From Spirochaetales bacterium (GTDB taxonomy: Bacteria > Spirochaetota > Spirochaetia > DTKZ01), in assembly GCA_031280945.1 (NCBI GenBank), contig JAITGB010000170.1, positions 1-6,403 on the forward strand: DNA of 6,403 bases, given 5' to 3'. This document shows positions 1 to 5,447 of the stretch, piece after piece (the first letter of the stretch is position 1; each line of letters starts with the position of its first letter). Below the pieces are notes generated by a model. That model saw only the letters and a list, made by a program, of their open reading frames with translations. It had not been told where the DNA came from and made no database searches. A program made the position numbers and the translations under genes.

Positions 1-2171
1 TCCTTAACCAGTATGTCAATGTTGTCGCGGTTTTTGCCGCTTAATTCATTCACGCGGTTTACCGCAACATTTATCTCGTCCGCGCCGACAGCCATTTCGT
101 TCATGCCGCTGGCAATTTCCTGGGATACAAGCTCAAGGTTTTTGCTCTCCTGTATCACTTCCTTGCTGCCCCGAAGCATTTCCTCTGACCCGCCTTTCAC
201 CTGCTGCGTGATTTCATTAAGCTCGCCTATGGCCGCAAGGATTTGCTTACTGCCCGCGCCCTGCTCTTTCATGGCGCTGCGGATATTCGCTTCCTGGTCG
301 GACACGGTTTTCACTCCGCTGTCGATGGCTTCGAATTTATTCAAAACATTGCCGGCGGAGGCAGTAATCTTGTCTATGGATTCTTTTATCTCCTTCAAGA
401 CAGCGCTGATGGTTTTACTCTGCTCACCGGAGCTTTCCGCCAGCTTGCGGATTTCATCGGCAACTACCGCAAAGCCTTTGCCCGCCTCTCCCGCATGGGC
501 AGCTTCAATGGCGGCGTTCATGGAAAGGAGGTTAGTCTGGCTTGCGATGTTTTCCATAACAGCGTTTATCTCCAAAAGACCTTCCGATTTTTTGGCTATC
601 TCCTGAACGTCCAGCGCTACTTCCTGGAGCCCCGCGCGGCCAACCTCAGAGGCTTCCATAAGTTCTTTCACGTTATCGGCGTTTTTGGCCAGAGTGTCGG
701 TAACGGACTGAATATTGCCAAGCATCTGTTCAATGGCGGAAGAGGACTGGGAGACGCTGATGCTCTGGCGCTCCACATGAGCGTTGAGCTTGTCAATATT
801 GTTTGTTATCTGTTCCATGGTGGCGTTCGTTTCAGTAACCGATGCGCTCTGGTTAATCACGCGGCCCTGGATGCTCTGAATGTTTGCCGTGATTTCGTTT
901 ACAGCCGCGGCGCTCTCGCTCATGTTGCCGGCAAGCTCTTTGCCGATGCCGAATAATGCCGCGGCCTGTTGTGTGATGGTAAGAATGAGGCTCTTGATTT
1001 TTTCCAGAGTCTGATTGAAGGAGCCGCAGATTTCGCCGATTTCATCTTTGGTATGAATATCAAGTTTGCGGGTAAAGTCTCCTTCTCCTATTGCGCCGAA
1101 AACTTCCGCCATGGGCTTAAGGGGAGAGGTAATGGAACGGGCAATAAACAGGGTGATAATCGACATAACAACAAGCATACCAATACCCATGATGATAAAA
1201 ATGATTGCCATCTGGTATACAGGCCCCATAACGGCGCTCTGGGGTACTGCTACAGTCGAAGACCAGAGTACGCCGCCTGTTCCCGCCTCAAACGGGCTTG
1301 AGACAAACATCGTGACGGATTTAGTTTCAGTCGAGTGAGACTCAAAATTGAATTTTGTTCCGTTTTTTATTGCCAGGGCAAAGGCGTCCAGATTCTCGCC
1401 GGCCATATCTTTTTCGGTTTCCCGCATATTTTTTCCCAGGCGGCTCGCGTCAAAATGGCCGACAATGGTTCCCTCTTTGCTGAATACCGCCGCGCTGCCT
1501 GTTCCATAGGGTTTGATTTTGGAAGCAAGGTTTTGAATCTCCATGAGGCTTATATCAAAGCCTACGGCTCCAACCGCTTTTCCGCCGCGCATGACAGGGA
1601 CCGCAAGGCTGGTTATTAACTGGTTTTTTCCGGCTACCTCGTAGTAATAGGGTTCGACAATCACCTCCTGGTGAGTTTTAAGAGGTATATTGTAATAATC
1701 TCCGCTTGGCCCCTCGTCGGTATAGCCGGTAAGGGCGCTTTGTACAATACGGCCCGCATCCCGCGCAAAGTAACTCAAATACCGCCCGCTCGCATCAGAG
1801 CCCTGGGCGTTGACATACTGGGCGTCAAGGCCGTCTAAGGCGTTTGGCTCAAAAATTCCCCACGCTGCCAGTATATCGTCATTCTCCTGCGCAACGCTTT
1901 TAAGCATGGTATCGAAGAAAAAACGCCGCTCCGCTAGGGGTATAGTATCGTAATGAGACATAACCTGGGCTAGAGAGCGTATTTCACTCAAGGATTCTCC
2001 AATCCATTCCTGCACCGCAAGGCCGGTTTTCTCCGAAACGCTCTGCAAATTATCAAGCACGAGTTTTTTACTTTGATGCAGGGAAAACACAAGCGCGCTG
2101 ATGGTTAAAACGCCAATGCACAAAATATTTACGATGCTGTTGACCGCAACAAGTTTCTTTCCGATTTTCAT
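1..2171 (-). CDS. Methyl-accepting chemotaxis protein with periplasmic Cache-type sensor (3' end cut by window edge)
   Basis: Transmembrane chemoreceptor that senses a small ligand in the periplasm and controls CheA kinase through CheW. The window holds 723 codons, starting at the ATG at 2171-2169, with no stop before the left edge. Visible parts, in residue numbers: a first membrane helix at about 8-30; a periplasmic region at about 35-315 whose second half reads like a double Cache domain (EPYYYEVAGK, then GAVGFDISL near 201-209); a second membrane helix at about 319-344; HAMP at about 345-396 (ARSITSPLKPMAEV onward, with DEIGE at 376-380); then a long alpha-helical signalling domain. The hairpin tip is at about 541-580, with QTNLLSMNAAIEAAHAGEAG followed by KGFAVVADEIRKLA. 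Candidate methylation helices lie near 442-456 (TETNATMEQ) and 660-670 (GGSEEM). The tail SGKNRDNIDILVK resembles treponemal receptors, so probably fewer than about ten residues are missing. No ATG, GTG or TTG codon lies between this start and the upstream in-frame stop. The ligand cannot be read from the sequence. Confidence 0.96.
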   Translation of the reverse strand, partial: MKIGKKLVAVNSIVNILCIGVLTISALVFSLHQSKKLVLDNLQSVSEKTGLAVQEWIGESLSEIRSLAQVMSHYDTIPLAERRFFFDTMLKSVAQENDDILAAWGIFEPNALDGLDAQYVNAQGSDASGRYLSYFARDAGRIVQSALTGYTDEGPSGDYYNIPLKTHQEVIVEPYYYEVAGKNQLITSLAVPVMRGGKAVGAVGFDISLMEIQNLASKIKPYGTGSAAVFSKEGTIVGHFDASRLGKNMRETEKDMAGENLDAFALAIKNGTKFNFESHSTETKSVTMFVSSPFEAGTGGVLWSSTVAVPQSAVMGPVYQMAIIFIIMGIGMLVVMSIITLFIARSITSPLKPMAEVFGAIGEGDFTRKLDIHTKDEIGEICGSFNQTLEKIKSLILTITQQAAALFGIGKELAGNMSESAAAVNEITANIQSIQGRVINQSASVTETNATMEQITNNIDKLNAHVERQSISVSQSSSAIEQMLGNIQSVTDTLAKNADNVKELMEASEVGRAGLQEVALDVQEIAKKSEGLLEINAVMENIASQTNLLSMNAAIEAAHAGEAGKGFAVVADEIRKLAESSGEQSKTISAVLKEIKESIDKITASAGNVLNKFEAIDSGVKTVSDQEANIRSAMKEQGAGSKQILAAIGELNEITQQVKGGSEEMLRGSKEVIQESKNLELVSQEIASGMNEMAVGADEINVAVNRVNELSGKNRDNIDILVK

Positions 2172-2180
2172 ATACGTATA
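2171..2180. repeat. Perfect 10-bp palindrome TATACGTATA at the chemoreceptor start
   Basis: The palindrome fills most of the space between the Shine-Dalgarno and the start codon of the chemoreceptor and overlaps the first base of the ATG. It could be a small operator, or chance in an AT-rich initiation region. The sequence alone cannot decide. Confidence 0.4.
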
Positions 2181-2182
2181 CG

Positions 2183-2188
2183 CCCTCC
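2183..2188 (-). promoter_or_regulatory. Shine-Dalgarno of the chemoreceptor gene
   Basis: GGAGGG on the minus strand, a strong match to the anti-Shine-Dalgarno. It sits 11 nt before the ATG, a little longer than the usual 5-9 nt. The spacer contains a 10-bp perfect palindrome. No other in-frame start lies between this site and the upstream stop, so it decides the start at 2171. Confidence 0.75.
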
Positions 2189-2194
2189 GTATTT

Positions 2195-2223
2195 ATAATA
2201 CTGCAAAAAAGAGGCGGGAACAA
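2195..2223 (-). promoter_or_regulatory. Candidate sigma-70-type promoter of the chemoreceptor gene
   Basis: On the minus strand, TTGTTC (2218-2223) and TATTAT (2195-2200) are separated by exactly 17 nt. The -35 box shares only the TTG core with the consensus. Just upstream, at about 2222-2238, is a T-rich tract with a run of nine T on the minus strand that could act as an UP element. I found no clear flagellar sigma-28 promoter (TAAA-N15-GCCGATAA) and no convincing sigma-54 site. Transcription from here would give a short leader holding the GGAGGG ribosome site. Confidence 0.45.
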
Positions 2224-2312
2224 AAAAAAAGAAAAATTACTGTGAAATTTTTTGCATTTTATTTTTCAAAACAGGAATGGATATATTTTTCGGCCTTCGC
2301 GCAAAATCCTCT

Positions 2313-2350
2313 TCCCGCCGCACATTGTGCAATGTTTATTCTTTGCGGGA
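2313..2350. repeat. Nested inverted repeat in the divergent intergenic region
   Basis: The outer arms TCCCGC (2313-2318) and GCGGGA (2345-2350) are perfect complements. They enclose a second inverted repeat, ACATTG (2322-2327) and CAATGT (2330-2335), with a 2-nt centre. The inner repeat is too tight to form a good RNA hairpin and looks more like a dimeric protein-binding site. It sits between two divergent genes, where an operator would be plausible. There is no following T-run, so it does not look like a terminator. The function is unknown. Confidence 0.4.
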
Positions 2351-2392
2351 GACTGACTAATACTAGGTTTCTGTAAGCCTATGCCGCGCAAG

Positions 2393-2537
2393 GGTTTTGC
2401 TCCGAATTTTATCGGTTCGCCTTCAGCGAACCACAAGGTCGCAAAACCAGTGGATAGGAGGGGACGCGCAGCGTGTCCCGCCGCGAAGCGGCGGGACGGA
2501 ACCCCCGCAAAGCCCGGTTTTTTGCGCCAGCAAAAAA
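2393..2537. repeat. Multi-hairpin palindromic element upstream of the helicase gene
   Basis: Four sets of perfect or near-perfect inverted repeats are packed in 145 bp. GGTTTTGC (2393-2400) pairs with GCAAAACC (2441-2448) and encloses GGTTCGC (2414-2420) with GCGAACC (2426-2432). A GC-rich hairpin spans 2461-2479, eight pairs including one G-T. A perfect 10-bp stem follows, GTCCCGCCGC (2475-2484) with GCGGCGGGAC (2488-2497), loop GAA. Last comes TTTTTTGC (2518-2525) with GCAAAAAA (2530-2537), loop GCCA. The segment is open in several frames, but the peptides are Arg/Pro/Ala-rich and unlike protein, so I read it as non-coding. It resembles the element at 5336-5420, suggesting a dispersed intergenic repeat family. 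Confidence 0.65.
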
Positions 2538-2551
2538 TGCGCCCGTATAAA
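2522..2551 (+). promoter_or_regulatory. Candidate promoter of the helicase gene
   Basis: TTGCGC (2522-2527) and TATAAA (2546-2551) are spaced by 18 nt. The -10 matches the consensus at five of six positions; the -35 has only the TTG core. The -35 lies inside the last hairpin of the upstream palindromic element, so the element and the promoter would overlap. Transcription from here would give a leader of roughly 50 nt with no Shine-Dalgarno near the ATG at 2607. Confidence 0.35.
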
Positions 2552-2591
2552 AAAATATATGCCCTGTGTTCTATGCGAAAGGCGCGGTTTA

Positions 2592-2600
2592 TGCGATACT
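2592..2600 (+). promoter_or_regulatory. Possible extended -10 (TGCGATACT) just before the helicase start
   Basis: TG-N-GATACT has the extended TGN motif and four of six -10 positions. It ends six bases before the A of the ATG at 2607. If used, transcription would begin at or next to the start codon, giving a leaderless mRNA. That would fit the absence of a Shine-Dalgarno. There is no good -35, so this is only a possibility. Confidence 0.25.
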
Positions 2601-2606
2601 TGGGCA

Positions 2607-5327
2607 ATGAGTTCTAAACCTAATCCTTACAAGCTGCCTGTGTACGCCCAGAGGGAGCGTATTTTGGCGGCGCTTGAACACAATCAGGTTATTGTGGTGG
2701 AAAGTCCTACGGGGTCGGGCAAGACGACGCAGCTTCCGCTGATTCTGCACGAGGCGGGGTATTCGCAGCGGGGGGTGATTGGCGTTACGCAGCCCCGGCG
2801 CATCGCGGCCCTGTCGGTGAGCGACTATATCGCGCGGCAGACGGGTTCTGTCGTGCCGGCTCTTGTGGGGTACAAGCTGAGGTTCGAGGACAGGACTGCG
2901 CCTTCGACCCGCATCAAAATTATGACGGACGGTATTCTTTTGCAGGAGTTAAAGGGCGACCCGAGTCTTTCGCAGTACAGCGTGATTATCGTGGACGAGG
3001 CTCACGAGAGGAGCCTTAACATCGATTTTATTTTGGGTCTTTTAAAGCGCGTTCTTGATATGCGGGCGAGTTTTAAGGTCATTATTTCTTCGGCGACAAT
3101 TAACGCTGAGGTTTTTTCGGGGTATTTTAACGAGTGTCCTGTTGTGCGCATCGATACGAAAATGTTTCCTGTGTCTGTTATTTACGATGTTCCCGATAAG
3201 GAGGCGCCTTCGGGGGCTCTCGCGGCTTTTGGTCCGGGTTCTTCTTCGGGCTCTCTTTCCCCTTCCGGCCCCGCGGCGGGCGGGAGAGATGCGCGGAGAG
3301 TCAGGGAGGCGGGCCGCAGGGATTCTCCCGCGGCAAAAGAGGGGGCGCGGCCGCAGGAGCTCAAGGACGAGGCGCTTTTATCCAAAATCGGGGATATTAT
3401 TGAGCGCATTGTTTCCGACAAGAGGGGGGGCGATATTCTCATTTTTCTTGCGGGTGAGAAGCAGATTAAGGACTGTATCGCTATGCTGCAGACGCTGCCT
3501 TTTCGCCGCAGGCTTATGCCTCTTCCTTTGTATTCGCGGCTTTCCAAGGAGGAGCAGGAGCTTGTTTTTATTCCTACGCCGAGGGGGAAAATCAAGGTCA
3601 TTGTTTCGACAAACATTGCGGAGACGAGCGTTACAATAGACGGGGTAACGTCGGTTCTGGATTCGGGGCTTGCGAAACTCAACTACTATAATCCTACTAC
3701 CTATACTTCAAGCCTTGTGGAGGGCTCTATTTCAAAGTCTTCCTGCAACCAGAGAAAGGGCCGGGCCGGACGCACGAAGCCGGGGAGCTGTTACCGTTTG
3801 TACTCCAAGAAGGATTTTGACGAGCGGCCCCTCTATACAACAGAGGAGATTTTCCGCACGGACCTTTCCGAGGTTGTGCTGCGCATGGCGGAAATCGGTA
3901 TAACGGAATTTGAGTCATTCGATTTTATTTCGCCTCCGCCCCGGTCGGGGATTTTAAGCGCGGTGGAGACTCTTTTTCTTCTGGACGCTCTTGACGCGGA
4001 CAGAACTCTTTCGGCTACGGGGAAGCTCATGGTAAACTTTCCGCTTATTCCCCGCCATTCGCGCATGATTGTGGAGGCTATTATGCGCTATCCCAATGTT
4101 ATAGAAGAAGTCCTCATTGCCGCGAGTTTTCTTACGGGGAATTCGCCTTTTCTTCTTCCGCAGGGTGAGGAGATTGCGGCGCGCAAGGCCCACCACAGTT
4201 TCCGCGACCCCCTGGGGGACTTTGTTTCCTATCTTAAAATTTTCCGCGCATACGAAGAGGCGGCGAAAAAAGATGCTTTCTGCGAAAAGCATTTTCTCGA
4301 CAGCCGCATCATGTCGGAAATAAAAAACGTTAAGGAGCAGCTTGCCCTCATCGTGAGCGCGATGGGTATTCCTGTTTCTTCGGGCGGGCCTGCTTCGGGC
4401 TATCTTGCGTCCGTGAGCCGGGGGCTTATCCAGTTCGTATGCACAAGGACGGGCAGGGGCGTATACCGCAGCCTTACCGCGGAGAGGATTTTAATTCATC
4501 CGGGTTCGGTTATGTTCCGCGAAAGCCCGCGCTACATTGTCGCGGGAGAAATCGTTCGCACATCGCGTATGTACGCCCGCTCGGTTTCGCCCTTGGAGAA
4601 AAGCTGGCTGGGAGAAATCTCTCCTGCTCTTGCCGAAAGTTTCGGCGCTCCTGATGGGGGCGCCTCAGACGGGGAGGACAAATTTTGGGGGAAAAGGGAT
4701 TTTGACGGAAAGTCCCAGGACAGAAAATCCCAGGACAAGAAGGCCGCGGGCAAAAAGTCAAAGCGCGACACGAGCTGGCAGCTTACGATAGGCGGAAGAA
4801 TTTTTGAACTGGGGCCCTGGACGGGAAAAAAGAAAATCGCCCTCATTCCCTGGGAGGATGCCGCCCGCCTCGCCGCGCCTGCCCAAAGCGCCGCGAACCA
4901 GAACTATTCGGGCCTTCGCGGAAAAATCCTCTACGGAAACTACGAGATAAGCCCCGGCGAAAACATTCCCGCCCTCCTCCGCCTTGCGCGTTTTATTGAC
5001 CCAGTGCGGGATATTTCCGCTTCATGGCCGCGCAAGAAAAATTTCGACAGTTTCGGCGGACGCGGAGGTCTTGTCGGCAGCCTCGATTATATTCTCAAAC
5101 TCGCCCGCGTAAAAAAAGACAAGAGAGTCCTCGGCTTCCTCGCCCTGCACACGGACGGGGAAGCGCGGTACTGGTACAAACCTGGGCGCAGTTTTCAGGA
5201 CGCGCTGGAGACGAGCCTCGCAAGCCTTGAAGCCCTGGCGGACGAACTCGCGGGCGAAGAGAATCCCCAGCTTAAAACCACGGTGAACGCGGCCTACAGA
5301 AAGCTCACCGCGATTATGGAGGAATGA
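2607..5327 (+). CDS. hrpA: DEAH-box ATP-dependent RNA helicase, HrpA group
   Basis: Complete 906-residue superfamily 2 helicase predicted to unwind RNA or remodel RNA-protein complexes in the cytoplasm using NTP hydrolysis. Motifs in order: Walker A GSGKT (36-40), Ia TQPRR (61-65), Ib TDG (107-109), DEAH (130-133), SAT (162-164), motif IV region ILIFLAGEKQI (277-287), V with TNIAETSVTIDG (335-346), VI QRKGRAGRTKPG (382-393). All catalytic residues are present. A winged-helix/ratchet region follows (about 410-560), then a DEAH-type OB fold (YRSLTAERILIHPGSVMF, about 620-672). Unusual parts are a Gly/Ser/Ala/Arg insertion at 196-256 and a basic low-complexity stretch leading into a C-terminal region (723-906) I do not recognise. 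It lacks the length of the roughly 1300-residue E. coli HrpA. The start was placed at 2607 because homology-like sequence begins there. The frame stays open upstream to a TTG at 2397 through the palindromic element, and an in-frame ATG at 2559 is an alternative. None of these has a clear ribosome site. HrpB is less likely, given the DEAH-type OB-fold sequence. Confidence 0.95.
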   Translation: MSSKPNPYKLPVYAQRERILAALEHNQVIVVESPTGSGKTTQLPLILHEAGYSQRGVIGVTQPRRIAALSVSDYIARQTGSVVPALVGYKLRFEDRTAPSTRIKIMTDGILLQELKGDPSLSQYSVIIVDEAHERSLNIDFILGLLKRVLDMRASFKVIISSATINAEVFSGYFNECPVVRIDTKMFPVSVIYDVPDKEAPSGALAAFGPGSSSGSLSPSGPAAGGRDARRVREAGRRDSPAAKEGARPQELKDEALLSKIGDIIERIVSDKRGGDILIFLAGEKQIKDCIAMLQTLPFRRRLMPLPLYSRLSKEEQELVFIPTPRGKIKVIVSTNIAETSVTIDGVTSVLDSGLAKLNYYNPTTYTSSLVEGSISKSSCNQRKGRAGRTKPGSCYRLYSKKDFDERPLYTTEEIFRTDLSEVVLRMAEIGITEFESFDFISPPPRSGILSAVETLFLLDALDADRTLSATGKLMVNFPLIPRHSRMIVEAIMRYPNVIEEVLIAASFLTGNSPFLLPQGEEIAARKAHHSFRDPLGDFVSYLKIFRAYEEAAKKDAFCEKHFLDSRIMSEIKNVKEQLALIVSAMGIPVSSGGPASGYLASVSRGLIQFVCTRTGRGVYRSLTAERILIHPGSVMFRESPRYIVAGEIVRTSRMYARSVSPLEKSWLGEISPALAESFGAPDGGASDGEDKFWGKRDFDGKSQDRKSQDKKAAGKKSKRDTSWQLTIGGRIFELGPWTGKKKIALIPWEDAARLAAPAQSAANQNYSGLRGKILYGNYEISPGENIPALLRLARFIDPVRDISASWPRKKNFDSFGGRGGLVGSLDYILKLARVKKDKRVLGFLALHTDGEARYWYKPGRSFQDALETSLASLEALADELAGEENPQLKTTVNAAYRKLTAIMEE
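3192..3374 (+). other. Low-complexity insertion between the RecA lobes of the helicase
   Basis: Codons 196-256 encode a stretch rich in Gly, Ser, Pro, Ala and Arg (for example GPGSSSGSLSPSGPAAGG, then many Arg and Lys). It separates the first RecA lobe, which ends after FPVSVIYDV, from the second, which starts near ELKDEALLSKIGDIIERIV. HrpA-group helicases normally have only a short acidic or variable linker here. The DNA is notably GC-rich. It keeps the reading frame, so it is a flexible linker and not a disruption. Confidence 0.7.
4632..4772 (+). other. Charged low-complexity linker with a small tandem repeat in the helicase
   Basis: Codons 676-722 are rich in Gly, Asp, Lys and Ser. They include a tandem repeat of five codons, KSQDR then KSQDK, encoded by two 15-nt units (4710-4724 and 4725-4739) that match at 12 of 15 positions. 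The linker separates the OB fold from the C-terminal extension. It is probably disordered and basic, which would suit nonspecific RNA contact; that role is inference. Confidence 0.65.
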
Positions 5328-5335
5328 TTTTTTTA

Positions 5336-5420
5336 AGGCGGGGGGGATTGGGCGCAGCGCCGCTTCTCAAGGCGGAGAACCCCCTGCAAAAAAACATGGC
5401 TTCGCTTGAAAACACCATGT
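5336..5420. repeat. Second palindromic element, between helicase and rsgA
   Basis: Just after the helicase stop and seven T, a G-run (5340-5346) can pair with CCCCC (5380-5384). Inside lie GGCG-CAG-CGCC (5351-5361) and TTCTC (5364-5368) with GAGAA (5375-5379). GAACCCCCTGCAAA follows, then ACATGG (5394-5399) with CCATGT (5415-5420). Order and wording parallel the element at 2393-2537: G-run, GCGCAGCG hairpin, CCGC/GCGG, GAACCCCC(T)GCAAA, terminal hairpin. No T-run follows the stems on either strand, so it does not look like a classical terminator. Confidence 0.5.
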
Positions 5421-5435
5421 AATCAGTGGGGCTTT

Positions 5436-5441
5436 TAAGGA
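5436..5441 (+). promoter_or_regulatory. Shine-Dalgarno of rsgA
   Basis: TAAGGA lies 6 nt before the ATG at 5448. Motif and spacing are normal and support this start. Confidence 0.75.
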
Positions 5442-5447
5442 AAATAC

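Noticed and set aside
13..1301. Plus-strand open frames opposite the chemoreceptor gene (13-606, 243-956, 969-1301)
   Set aside because: They lie antisense to a continuous, clearly recognisable chemoreceptor reading frame, and their peptides show no domain or motif.
2335..2363. Promoter TTTATT-17-TAATAC in the divergent region
   Set aside because: Each box matches the consensus at only about three positions. The spacing alone is not enough in AT-rich DNA.
2266..2617. Short open frames on both strands (2266-2607 minus, 2381-2617 plus) over the palindromic element
   Set aside because: They are translations of the inverted-repeat DNA, rich in Arg, Pro and Ala, with no recognisable domain. Palindromic GC-rich DNA tends to be open in many frames.
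3182..3682. Minus-strand 166-residue open frame inside the helicase gene
   Set aside because: It is the antisense shadow of the conserved helicase motif IV-V region and the low-complexity insertion.
5328..5390. Rho-independent terminator after the helicase
   Set aside because: The seven T directly after the stop precede the stems instead of following them, and the stems are followed by A on the plus strand. The inverted repeat CGGTGA/TCACCG at the end of the coding region is too far from the T-run.
5406..5423. Promoter for rsgA using TTGAAA and TGTAAT
   Set aside because: The -10-like box is good, but the two boxes are only 6 nt apart, and no acceptable -35 occurs at 16-18 nt.
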